DNA of 64,000 nt. Source: Lineus longissimus (Eukaryota > Nemertea > Pilidiophora > Heteronemertea > Lineidae). Shown here one piece after another: positions 41,501 to 52,679 of this stretch (positions within the stretch are counted from its first letter, which is position 1; every line of letters begins with the position of its first letter). The stretch spans positions 23,190,599-23,254,598 of the forward strand of contig NC_088309.1 in NCBI RefSeq assembly GCF_910592395.1, in the 5' to 3' direction. The notes beneath the pieces were generated by a model. The model made no database searches. It worked only from the letters and a program-made list of their open reading frames with translations, and was not told where the DNA came from. The position numbers and the translations under genes were made by a program.

Positions 41501-44500
41501 TGAAATAAGTAATGTTGTTTCAATTGTATCTCTTCATCTTTAAAGATCAAAGCAGCCCGTGATAAACTTGGCCGGCCGTGCTCCATGTGCAATAACTATG
41601 AAGATCAACTGCAAAATGTGCAGCGGAAGTATCAAGAATGTCACGATAAAGCGCAGACCCTCGAACGTCAGCTGGCTGCTGAGAAGAGGACACTAGAAAC
41701 ACAGCGGAAATATCGTGATGAGTTGGAAGAGAGTCTGAAGAATGCTGCGGAGGATGCTCAGAAACAGGTACTAAAAGTTTCATGGTTTTTGCTCTTCACT
41801 TTGTAAATATGGTGTTTTACTTAGACCATGTGTCCATTTGCTTAGCAAATGAGGGCACCTTCACTGAAGATTATTACTCTGCAGTCGACCATTGGTTTCA
41901 TCCACTTGGACCTTACTTCTCTTTCTATTCTGCATGTTGTGTTGAGATAGGTTACATCATTTAGCAGCATTTTCCTGAATGTGATGTCTTATTGAATCCA
42001 TTTTCAGATCTCAAATCTGACAAACAAACTATATGAGTCGGAAAAATTTCTGGTTGAAGTGAGCCAACAGTATCAACTCTCTCAGAGAGATCTGCATGAG
42101 AAACTTGTAAGTGTTAAAAAAATTTTCTTCTTCTCTCATATATATTTCAGCACTGGTGATGGTAGTAGAATACATTCTTCCTAAGTGCACCACAAATAAG
42201 TGATTTTTGTTGCTGTGACATGCAGCAGTTATAAATGCAGTGAGCGTGAAGATTGCTTGTCTGCAGGTAAAAACAGTAATCGCTGGGGTCGATGTTTCGC
42301 ACTGGTGGCAGTCATCACAGATTCCTGTCCTAGGTATAAACAAGAGACTTATGTTGCAGATGAACACAGGTCGGATAATGAAAATGGCTCGTTTGCAGGG
42401 TGCTTAAATGTCTTTTTCTTTATTTGCAGAAAGCTCTGACCGAGAAACGGGAGGAGGTATACAAAGATTTGACGCGGCTGCAGGAGGAGAATGACTCACT
42501 GATCGGGTTGCACTCCAAACATTCACAAGCTATGCAGGCGGAGAACATAGATCTACCAAATAACCTAGAGGTGGGTGTATAGAAGCACAAAATAAATTTT
42601 AATTTGATGACTCTTAGGATGACTAGTAGATAGGGTCGCTCAGCAAATAGCTCCTTTTGTCACCAAACTGTATTGGCATGCTAAAAAGACTCACAGAAGT
42701 AAGCACTTTAGAAAGTTGTTGATGAAGGTGATTCTAACTACCAGTAGGTCTGTGCAATTATAATCTTGAGAAACCTAGTTTGGTAATTATGCCTGTTGAG
42801 TATATGTAATATACCAATATTCTTATATCCAGGAAATGCAACTTGTCTTGCTACGGTATCGAGAAGACATCATCGCTGCTAAATGTGCCAAAGAACATAT
42901 TGAGGACACTCTGAGGTCTGAGATTATGTTCCTTAAAGACCAAGTGGTCGGCGAGCAACAAGAGAGGAAAACAATAGAAGAGACTTTAACGAATGATATC
43001 ACCAACTTACAAGAGGAATTAGGTAAGATAAGTGGCTTAATAACAAAATGGAGGGTGCATGGTAAAAAAAACTTTTGGATATCAATTTTTTTCTGTCCTG
43101 ACATATTTTAAGTCTTTAAAACTTTGTTGATGTCGCTTCAAAGTTATTCGTGCCAGACAAGTTTTTCTCATAAGACTGTCCAAAATGTCATCATACTGGG
43201 TGTATAAAGTAACAAGGTTTTATAACCGCTCATTTGCCCGGTGCTTTAGCATTAAGTATAACTCCACTTTCCTTGTTTTGCAGCTATCCTTCAGAGCGTC
43301 AAGTCTGAGTTGGAGCGGGAGGCCAAAGTGAGAGCCGAAACGGAAGCCAAGTTGCGAGAAACGGATGCCTCTCTGAAGAGCATTCAAGCTAAATCGAAAC
43401 AACTCATTAATGCATTACAACACCAAGTGGAAGAACAATCTAGTGCTAGGGTAAATATCTCTACCCTCCATTTCGCTTGTGCATGTATAAGGAATGTAAC
43501 CATCACAGAATCGAAAACCGCTAGTCCCCCACCTGTGCATACCAGTCACCTAGAGAACACCACTACATGTAGCTCTTGCCTATAGATCCTGAATCTTTCC
43601 TCAGATTGAGTACCATCGAATCCTAAGCACTTTAACCCCGCTGTTTCTAAATGTTTGCATATTGTTTTTTCAGACCAAGTTGGAAAATGATGTTGTCACG
43701 CTGAAAATTAAAGTGCAATCATTACAAGTTGATCTTGACAATAGTGAAACTGTTCAGAGAGACTTTGTGAAGCTATCACAATCTTTACAGGTTAGTTGAA
43801 TGCCTTATTCCTTGGAGGGGAAGTTGAATGCATTATTCCCCAGAAGGGAAGTTGAATGCATTGTTCTCCAGAAGGAAAGTTGAATGCATTAATCCTGAGA
43901 GGGGAAGTTGAAAGCATTTTTCCTTGGAGGGGAAGTAAACTGCGTTATTCTTAAGAGGGAAATTTGAATGCATTATTCCTTAGAAGGGAAGTTGAATGCA
44001 TTGTTCCCCATTCTTCCAGATTCAACTCGAAAAAATTCGCCAGGCCGAGACCGAGGTCCGTTGGCAACACGAGGAGGATATAGATGACTGTCAAAACTGT
44101 CGCCAAGCATTTACCGTTACGAGAAGAAAGGTTGGTAGAATGTCAACAAAAGTATGTTAGTTTTGTTTTCTTTGGTTATTTGATGGGTGTCTGAATGGAG
44201 TGTAGCTCTTGTACTTCTTACCTACTCGGTCATTGGGTACACCTTTATGTTGCTTGTTTATTTTTAAATCAAAAATACACTAGAACTAACCAGGATAAAA
44301 GCTTTCCCGATGCAGCTGAAGGTTGATAAACAAGATAAAAACTTATGTTGTTAAAATGAAGCATCCGAGCCAAGTTCTGCCTATTTGGTGCAAAGGTCAA
44401 GGAAATTATAAAATAATTGTTAATTGTATGTTTATCTCTTTCCAGCACCACTGCAGACACTGTGGAAGAATATTCTGTTCAGACTGCACTCAAAAGACTG

Positions 44501-44613
44501 TTCCGAGTGGACCGAATATGCGAAATTCGAAAGTGTGTGATGTCTGTCATACGATGCTAGTAAAAGATGCCACACCATACTTCAGCAAGGAGTTGCCACC
44601 TACTCCAGACTAA
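35572..44613 (+). CDS. RABEP1: Rabaptin (Rab GTPase-binding effector 1) with C-terminal FYVE finger, 20 exons, complete
   Basis: Endosomal coiled-coil effector that binds Rab5 and Rab4 and works with Rabex-5 in early endosome fusion and recycling. Exons: 35572-35626, 36178-36315, 36829-37032, 37296-37422, 37754-37982, 38245-38337, 38458-38593, 38872-39030, 39510-39596, 40376-40431, 40667-40937, 41148-41278, 41546-41767, 42008-42106, 42430-42570, 42833-43022, 43284-43450, 43674-43790, 44020-44130, 44446-44613. All introns are GT-AG, phases agree, and the sum is 966 codons plus stop. Family landmarks: KRAKFKEL (N-terminal coil, residues ~50), DLEMYVAVLNTQ and LRKELHE-like block (~300-327), W-ANDQFLEAQRLLM (~345), SEKEWQMLQ and LGRPCSMCNNYE (~550-580), LLRYREDII (~720), VQRDFVKLSQSLQ Rab5-binding coil (~860-874). 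FYVE finger: C898, C901, C914, C917, C922, C925, C942, C945 with RKHHCRHC. Human RABEP1 (862 aa) lacks this finger. The first exon is short and less conserved, so the start is good but not certain. Confidence 0.96.
43795..44019 (+). repeat. 28-bp minisatellite, 8 units, in rabaptin intron 18
   Basis: The unit begins GTTGAATGCATTATTCC and ends GAAGGGAA. It repeats at exactly 28-bp spacing from 43795 to 43991 (seven full copies). An eighth, divergent copy (43991-44019) ends TTCTTCCAG and provides the splice acceptor of exon 19. The repeat fills the whole intron after its first four bases. Confidence 0.95.
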
Positions 44614-45378
44614 TTACGATCCCTTGCCATCATCCTGTTAAACATTTCTATAACCTTTTGATGGGTGTGAAAATTCTTTGAAATTGACGAGGTTTCGTAA
44701 ATTTCACAAATCCAAGTCCTTCTGATGGGCCACTAGAAAAGAATAAGCAAAATGGATGGAGATTATAATTATTCAAGAAAAAATGTGTTAGTATTTCGGC
44801 TGCTCTTGTCTGACAGAGGTAGTGTGATACAATGTACTTCATGTGCTGGGAATTTCCTGTGTTATACCTCCTCCTCATTTCTTGTGCTAAAACTTTCTAT
44901 TTTAGTATTAATTGTCTAAAAAATGGAATTCGCTGCAGAGGAATGTCTCATGAAAGACATCATGTTTTTGGAATTATTTTTTTAGTCCATCATCTCAGTG
45001 ATTTTAAGAACAACACGAATGGTCTTGTGATGATTGCTTGACCAGCCAAACTGCATTTGTTAAATGTTGTTCCAGCGTTGGACACATGTGTCTTTTGTTT
45101 GGCTGATCTCTTTATGACCGTTTGTGGTCGTCTGCTTGGGCCAGTATGCCCTGTTTCAAGCGCTGTCTTCTTGAGATATTCCTCTGTTGAGTGAAAAAGT
45201 ATCATCTGTCCAGTTCTTTAACTGTACAAGCACCTGTCAATCTCTGGAAATCACTAGTCATTTTTGTGGTACATGTAACAAAGCTTCCCCATTGTGCCAA
45301 GGCCTATCATTCCTGCAGACCTTACAATACGTACATTCTCTTAACATTCCGTTTCAAGTTGCTTATTTCACTTTGAGG

Positions 45379-45443
45379 GATATGAATAAAGACTAGCAAA
45401 TGCTTTTACTTAAAACTACATGTACATTTACTCGAGGCATTTC
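45379..45443 (+). repeat. Dispersed repeat copy (pair with 12184-12250)
   Basis: Shares ATGAATAAAGACTAGCAAAT-like sequence and the following ACATG..CATTTAC words with the 12.2 kb copy. Its AATAAA at 45385 could serve as a rabaptin polyadenylation signal supplied by the repeat. Confidence 0.6.
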
Positions 45444-46160
45444 TGTATTGTACTATGCTCAGTTGAAGAGAAAGGCAGGGACAGTTCAAGTCCTTAACTG
45501 TGCATAAGTGGCCTCGACATCACTTATTGGACCCCCTAGCTCCTGCCCGACCCACTAAAAGTGTAAATGTGTGTTCTGGTCCTTTGTTATTTGAAGGTGT
45601 CAACCAGTATTTTGTTGTGATTTGAAAATTTTCTTCAAACTAGACTTGTTAATTGTTTAGATTGGCTGTGTGCAGTAGTTTGCACAGGAATTAGATATTT
45701 TATTTCTCTGCTCCGACTCCAAGGACCAGCATCACGCAATTGCCAGCATTTTCATGCCATTTTAAAATTCATTGTAAAATTGCTGTGCGCTGAAAGATAT
45801 TTCATTTTGTAAATAGTGTTAATTTATTAGGGCAAGATGTGTATAATAAATACTTATCAATGATGTAGTTTAGTAACGATGCCAGATAATTTGTCACAGA
45901 TTCCAATAACGAGAATTGATAAAACTTGTCCTTATCCCTGAAACTTCTGTATGGGCATATGCTTCATCTGTAAGAATACAATCAAGCTCTGTTGTTCCAT
46001 AGAATTGACAAAAGTGTGAATGCAGTTAATAACATGAATTTAGTAATACTGTTCAAAATATCTTTGATGGATATTTTAGAACTTGCCTGCGTATGGGCCA
46101 TGAAAATAAGGTTAATTGTAACCTATGTCATGTCTACGGGCTTTCAAGTTCCTTGGAATA

Positions 46161-46340
46161 CAGTAGAACCTCTCTTAGCGGACACTTCTCTATTAAGGAC
46201 AACCTCTCTATTAAGGACACCAGTTTTGGTCCCAAACTGGTTGTTTCCATTCAATTTGACCTCTCTAATCAGGACACCTCTATTAAGGATATCACTTGTC
46301 AGTCCCAAAAGGGTATCCTTAAAATAGAGAGGTTCTACTG
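46161..46340. mobile_element. pogo/Tigger-type MITE, 180 bp
   Basis: Terminal inverted repeats CAGTAGAACCTCTCT (46161) and AGAGAGGTTCTACTG (to 46340) are perfect over 15-16 bp and flanked by the dinucleotide TA on both sides, the target duplication of the Tc1/mariner-pogo superfamily. The interior has repeated CTCTATTAAGGACA words and a small palindrome ACCAGTTT/AAACTGGT. There is no transposase frame, so it depends on an enzyme elsewhere. Intact ends suggest fairly recent insertion. Confidence 0.9.
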
Positions 46341-47080
46341 TACATACTTGTACCTGGTGATAGAACAAATAATGCTGGTTTTAAGCTTTAGTGTGGTTAG
46401 ATCATGAATTATGAATAGCTGTAGTTGACAGGGAATGGTCACTGTCAAAAGATGGCTGTATAAAATAATGAAGTGCTGTAATTATTGTCCTCTCCTTTTT
46501 ATGATGTAATCATTTTGCATTAAACCTGGCAACTGTGTTGTCAGATATTCCCTATTCTGTTTAATATATGTTGTGGAATAACTTTGTGGGCCTGTCATCT
46601 GATGAGGTACTGGAACACTGTAATGTTAACCTTATCAAACCTAGCCAGAATGTCTCTCTCGTGGCAAACAAAAACATAAACCATGGAATGTTTGATGAAC
46701 TAAATATTGGCTCATTTTCATTTGACAAAAGACTAAATTCTGTGTTTGAAAATTTCAACTCCCATGCATTAAACATTAAATAACTCTTGGCCGCTGAATC
46801 CACAAACTAAAAATTCAATGTACATGTATATAATAGTGTCTTCTGTTGTTGAAATGCGGTCTCTTTCAAAGTGGTCAGAATCTGAATCAGTGTATTGAGC
46901 AGGACATTGTTGTGCATTAAATCGAAAAGTATATCACATGGTCAAAATAAAGCTCATTTGTTGGGCACTGAGAAGATGTATTACTTGAGTTTTGATATTG
47001 GCCATCGAAACGTGTCTGTGTTCTGGTTGTGACTTTGTCCTCATATGATCAATGGGGAGGCGACTGGAAATTATAACTTA

Positions 47081-47176
47081 ACACCACAAAATCTTAGTGC
47101 AACTAGCAGGGGACACATTGGGTCTATCACACCACAGAATCTCGGTCCAACCAGTAGGGGACACATTGGACCAATC
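47081..47176 (+). repeat. 48-bp tandem repeat, 2 copies
   Basis: ACACCACA(A/G)AATCT begins at 47081 and 47129, and both copies contain the word GGGGACACATTGG. It forms the left edge of the large composite repeat field. Confidence 0.75.
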
Positions 47177-47329
47177 TATGCCTATCGTTGAAGTAGCGGG
47201 GTGGCAGGTACAACTTCACAGCCAGTCGCAGCAATACCGATTTGGGTCTGATACCTTTGCAACACACCAATATGGCGAGAGAGATGGGACAGTCACAACC
47301 TGACCAAATCAAGCCTGGAATCTACACTG

Positions 47330-48116
47330 CCTTGCAAACACTGTATGAGAGATGAGACCGTCACAACCAGACTGACTTGGGTCTGATACCGTCACCGTCT
47401 TGCAAACACAGCGAGATTGGGATGGTACCTCCACCGACTTGACAACACTGTGAGAGAGACGAGACAGTCACAGCTAGACAGAATTAGGCCTGGAACAACC
47501 AACGTCTTGCCACCACTGTGGGGGAGATGAGACAGTCACAGCGAGACAGAATTAGGCCTGGAACAACCAACGTCTTGCCGACATTGTATGAGAGATAAGA
47601 CAGTCACACCTAGACCGACTCGGGAATGGTTAGCCCCAATTTGGTATGGTAGTTACTGTCTCGTCTCTATCACAGTGTTGGCAAGATTGCACGTGAGGGC
47701 ACAAGGCCCAATTTGGCCAAGTTGTGACTGTCATCTCTATCACGGTACTGGCAAGACAGTGGAGGGACCTTGATAACACTGTGAGATACATGAGACAGTC
47801 ACAACCAGGCCGAATTTGGCCTGGTACCTCCACCGTCTTGCCTGCACTGTGAGAGAGACGAGACAGTTACAAGACCAAATCCACCGTCTTGCCAACAGAG
47901 AGAGATAGGACAGTCAGAACCAGAGCAGATTTGCCGTGGGTACCTCGAACTTCTTGCCTACACTGTGAGAGAGATGAGACAGTCACACCTGGACCGAATA
48001 AGGGCCTGGTACCTCGACCGTCTTGCCAACACTGCGATAGAGATGCAACAAGCACAACCAGGCCACATTGAACATGGTACCTCCACCGTCTTGATAATAC
48101 TGCGAGAGAGATAAAA
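47330..48116 (+). repeat. Type A tandem array (~72-bp unit)
   Basis: Units read roughly ACTGTGAGAGAGATGAGACAG, TCACAACCAG, GGCCTGGTACCTCCACCGTC, TTGCCA. Spacing is about 72 bp (for example the boundary words at 47952 and 48023) with many indels. A reversed unit lies at 47707-47760 (CCCAATTTGGCCAA, then GTGACTGTCATCTCTATCAC). Small frames on both strands are by-products of the repeat. It is most likely a noncoding satellite. Confidence 0.85.
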
Positions 48117-48129
48117 CAGAGAGAGACGG

Positions 48130-48265
48130 GGAAAAACCGAGAGCAGGCTGCATTACCACCAAAACCTGTCCATGTAACGACTGCCCCGTAACCGACTGCA
48201 GGCTGCATTGACGGCACAGCCTGTCCCTGCTAGGAGAGCTCCGTAACATCAATGTCCTGCTACGT
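48130..48265 (-). repeat. Inverted type B segment
   Basis: Reads as the reverse complement of the forward sequence at about 48900-49025, sharing the inverse of CCTGCAGTCGGTTACGG, the GACAGGCTGTGCCGTCAATG word and the CTAGCAGGGACAG word. It marks a polarity switch between the A array on the left and the forward B array that starts at about 48300. Confidence 0.75.
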
Positions 48266-48299
48266 GGCATCTATATAATTATAACGTCAAAATATTTCC

Positions 48300-49060
48300 A
48301 TGTCGTCCTGCAACGATTGCAGGCCATGGACAGATTGTACTGGTAACGGTTACGGTGCAGTCGTTAACTGGACAGGTTTTGCCGGTAATGCACCCTGCTT
48401 TCGGATTGTTCCTGTGCTATCGATGCTACGGTCGAGCACTCCTAGCAAGGCCCAATTTTGCCAAGTCGTGACTGTCATCTCTATCACGGTACTGGCAAGT
48501 CAGTGGAGGGGCCTTGATAACACAGTGAGATACATGAGACATGAGCAGGGCAAAGACAGGTTGTGCCATCAATACAGCCTGATGTCGGTCTGTCCCTGTG
48601 ATCTGGATGCTACGGAGCACTTGCGGCAGAGCGAAGACAGGTTGTGCCGTAAATGCAGCCTGATGTCGGTATGTCCCTTTAATTAATTGCCATGGATTCA
48701 ACGGAGCACTCGTAGCAAGGACAGATTGTGCCGTCAATGCGGCCTGTTGTCAGTATGGCCATGTTATGTTGATGCTATGGAAAAATCGTTGCAGGCCATG
48801 GACAGATTGTGATGGTAATACAGCCTGTTGTCTGTTTGTCCCTGGTATTTCGATGCAACGGAGCAATAGTAGCAGGGCCTGGACAGGTTGTGCGAGTCGT
48901 GCGGCCTGTGCTATTGATGCAACGGAGCGCTCCCAGCAAGGACAGGTTGTGCCGCCAATGCAGCCTGCAGTCGGTTACGGAGCAGTCGATACATGGACAG
49001 ATTTTCCCAGGTAATGCAGCCTGCTGTCGGATTGTCCCTATGCTATTGATGCTACGGCCG
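48300..49060 (+). repeat. Type B tandem repeats, diverged section
   Basis: Diverged 81-bp-type units (GACAGGTTGTGCCGTCAATG, CAGCCTGTTGTCGGT, GATGCTACGGAGCA) with a reversed A fragment at 48449-48541. Starts after the inverted segment and leads into the second A block. Confidence 0.8.
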
Positions 49061-49073
49061 AGCACTCCTAGCA

Positions 49074-49510
49074 AAGCCCAATTTGGCCAAGTCGTGACTG
49101 TCATCACTATCACGGTACTGGCAAGACAGTGGAGGGGCCTTGATAACACTGTGAGATACATGAGACAGTCACAACCAGGCCGAATTTGGCCTGGTACCTC
49201 CACCGTCTTGCCTGCACTGTGAGAGAGACGAGATAGTTACAACCAGACCACATCCGTCTTGCCAACACTGTGACAGAGTTAGGACAGTAACAACCAGACC
49301 AGATTCGGCGTGGTACCTCGAACTTCTTGCCAACACTGTGAGAGAGATGAGACAGTCACATCTGGACCGAAGTAGGGCCTCGTACCTCGACCGTCTGCCG
49401 TCTTGCCAGCACTGCAATAGAGATGCAACAATCACAACTAGACCTCATTGAACATGGTACCTCCAACGTCTTGATAACACTGCGAGAGCGATAAAACAAT
49501 CACAGCTAGA
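49074..49510 (+). repeat. Second copy of the type A block (segmental duplication)
   Basis: Matches 47707-48116 nearly collinearly. It shows the same reversed A unit, the same GGCCTTGATAACACTGTGAG junction, the same order of variant units, and the same end GAGATAAAACA/GCGATAAAACA. The copies are about 1.37 kb apart in direct orientation, with small internal deletions. Confidence 0.85.
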
Positions 49511-51529
49511 CCAAATGCGACCAGTCCCTACTCGTCATTGCAGCCTGTGCAATTGATACCATGGAGCACAGACAGGCTATGCCGTCAATGCAGCCTGCTC
49601 TCGTTTTTCCCCGTGCTGTTAATGGTATTGATGGAACGGTGCACTCGTGGTGGGGACAGGTTGTGCCATCAATGCAGCCTGATGTCAGTCCGTCTCTGTG
49701 ATCTTCATGTACGGAGCACTCGCAGCAGGGCAAAGACAGGTTGTGCCATCAATACAGCCTGATGTCGGTCTCTCCCTGTGATCTTGAAGCTATGGAGCAA
49801 TCGTTGCATAGCAAAGACAGGTGGTTCCATCAAAGTAGCCTGATGTCGGTTTGTCCCTTTGCCATTGATGCAGTGGATCACTCATAGCATGGACAGGTTG
49901 TGCCGTCAACGCGGCCTGTTGTCGGATGACCATGCTTTGTTGATACTACGGAGTAATCTTTGCCGGTCACGGACAGATTGTGACGGTAATACGGCCTGTT
50001 GTCGGTTTGTCCAAACGGAGCAGTCGTAGCAGGGCACGGACAGGTTGTGCCGGTAATAAGGCCTGTTTTCGGTTTGTCCAAACGGAGCAATCTCAGCAGG
50101 GCACGGACAGGTTGTGCCGGTAATGCGGCCTGTTGTCGGTTTGTCCAAACGGAGCAGTCGTAGCAGGGCACGGACAGGTTGTGCCGGTAATGCGGCCTGT
50201 GCTATTGATACTACGGAGCGCTCCTAGAAATGACAGGTTGTGCCGTCAATGCAGCTAGCAGTCGGTGACGAGGCAGTCGTTACATGGAGAAGTTTGGGCT
50301 GTAATGCAGCCTGCTGTCGGTTTGTCCATGTGATATTAGGGGTAGCATGGACATGTCGTGCCGTCAATGCAGCCGGTTTTTCGGTTTGACCCTGTTATGC
50401 TGATACTACGGCGCAATCGATGCAGGCCATGGACAAATTATGTTGGTAATACGGCCTGTTGTCTGTTTGTCCAAACAGAACAGTCGTAGCAGGGCACGGA
50501 CAGGTTGTGCCGGTAATACGGCCTGTTGTCGGTTTGTCCAAACGGAGCAGCCGTAGCAGGGCACGGACAGGTTGTGCCGGTAATGCGGCCTGTGCTATTG
50601 ATACTACGGAGCGCTCCTAGCAAGGACAGGCTGTGCCGTCAATACAGCCTGCAGTCGGTTAAGGGCAGTCGTTACATGGACTGGTCTTGGCGGTAATGCA
50701 GCCAGCTGTCGGTTTCTCCCTGTGCTATTAGGGGTAGCATGGACATGTTGTGTCGTCAATATGGCCTGTTGTTCGGTTTTACCCTGTTGTGTTGATGCTA
50801 TGGAGCAATCGATGTAGGGCATGGACAGATTATGACGGTAATCCGGCACTGGTAGCAGGGACAGTTTGTGCCGTTAATCAACCTTCTCCCGGTTTGTCCC
50901 TGTCATATTGATGCCAAGGACCACTCGTAGCAGGGAAAAGACAGGTGGTGCCATCAATACAGCGTGCTGCCGGTTTGTCCATGTGATATTGATACAACGG
51001 AGCACTCGCAGCAAGGCATGAGACAAGTCGTCTCGTCAATGCATGTAGCCTGTTGTCGGTCAGTAATATTGATAATATGGAGCACATGTGGAAGGGCAGA
51101 GTTGGGCTGTGCCGTCAATACATCATGATGTTGGTGTTGGCCTGTGATAGTGACGCTACGAAGCACTCGAGAGAGCTTGTGCCGTCATTGCAGCTTGTTG
51201 TCGGTTCGTCCTTGTGATATTGGTGCTTCAGAGCAGCCGTAGTCGGTCGGTCCCTGTGATATCGATGCTACGGAGCATTTGTAGCAGGGCAGGGACAGGT
51301 TGTGCCATCAATACAGCCTGTTGTCGGTCTGTCCCTGCGGTCTTGACGCTACGGAGCACTCGTAGCATGGCAAAGACAGGTTGTGCCATCAATACAGCCT
51401 GAAGTAGGTCTGTTTCTGTGATCTTGATGCTACGGAGCACTTGCGTCAGGGCAAAGACAGGTTGTGCCGTCAATACGGCCTGATATCGGTCTGTCCCTGT
51501 GATCTTGGTGCTACGGACCACTTGCGGCA

Positions 51530-51880
51530 GACCAAAGACAGGTTGTGCCATCAATACCACCTGATTTCGTTCTGTCTCTGTGATCTTGCTGCTACGGACC
51601 ACTTGCGGCAGACCAAAGACAGGTTGTGCCATCAATACAGCCTGATTTCGTTCTGTCCCTGTGATCTTGGTGCTAGGGACCACTTGCGGCAGACCAAAGA
51701 CAGGTTGTGCCATCAATACAACCTGATTTCGTTCTGTCTCTGTGATCTTGCTGCTACGGACCACTTGCGGCAGACCAAAGACAGGTAGTGCCGTCAATAC
51801 AACTTGATGTCGGTCTCTCCCTGTGATATTGATGCTGCCGACCACTTGCGGCAGACCAAAGACAGGTTGTGCCATCAATA
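51530..51880 (+). repeat. Homogenised 81-bp block 1
   Basis: Successive GGTTGTGCC words at 51541, 51622, 51703 and (as GGTAGTGCC) 51784 are spaced exactly 81 bp. Units share TTGCGGCAGACCAAAGACAGG and are nearly identical. Because 81 is 27 codons, frames stay open through the block on both strands (for example 51228-51878 on the minus strand, 216 codons). Confidence 0.9.
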
Positions 51881-52679
51881 CAGTCTGATGTCAGTTTGTT
51901 GCTGTGCTCTTGATGCTACGGAGCTCTTGTGTCAGGGCAGAGACAGGTTGAGCCGTCAATGCGGCCTGTTGTCGATATGACCATGTTACGTTGATGCAAC
52001 GGTACAATCGTTGTGGTTGTGCCGTCAATACAGCTTCAAGTCGGTCTGTCCCTGTGATTTTGATGCTACGGAGCAATCGTAGCAGGGCAAAGACAGGTTG
52101 TGCCGTCAATACAACCTATGTCAGTTTGTTGCTGTGCTCTTGATGCTACGGAGCTCTTGTGTCAGGGCAGAGACAGGTTGAGCCGTCAATGCGGCATGTT
52201 GATGATATGACCATGTTACGTTGATGCAACGGTACAATCGTAGCAGGACATGGACAGGTTGTGCCAGTAATGCGGCCTGTGTGCACTATTGATGCAACGG
52301 AGCGCTCCTAGCAAGGACAGGTTGTGCCGTCAATGCAGCTTGCAGTCGGTTAAAGGGCAGTCGTTACATGGACAGGTTTTGGCGATAATGCAGCCTACTG
52401 TCGGCTTGTCCCTGTGCTATTAGGGATGGCATGGACAGGTTGTGCCGTCAATATGGCCTGTTGTTCGGTTTGACCCTGTTATGTTGATGCTACGGAGCAA
52501 TCTATGCAGGGCATGGACAGATTATCACGGTAATGCGGCACTGGTAGCAGGGACAGGTTGTGCCGTTTATGCAACCTTCTCCCGTTCTGTCCCTGTCATA
52601 TTGCAAAGTACCACTCGTAGCAGTGCAAAGACAGGTTGTGCCGTCAATACACCCTGATGTCGGTCTGTCCCTGTGATCT

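Larger units (their letters stand above)
44614..46951 (+). other. Probable rabaptin 3' untranslated region and flank
   Basis: Follows the TAA stop at 44611-44613. Candidate polyadenylation signals AATAAA occur at 45385, 45845 and 46946. No coding exon is recognised; the 71-codon frame at 46568-46783 has no family resemblance. It contains a dispersed repeat (45379-45443) and a MITE (46161-46340). Which signal is used cannot be told from sequence. Confidence 0.5.

Noticed and set aside
46568-46783. 71-codon frame downstream of rabaptin
   Set aside because: No recognisable family, no promoter or splice context; lies in the probable 3' UTR.
51228-51878. 216-codon minus-strand frame as a repeat protein gene
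   Set aside because: Entirely inside the 81-bp tandem array; the opposite strand is also open, and neighbouring units break frame. Kept as a finding, not as a gene.
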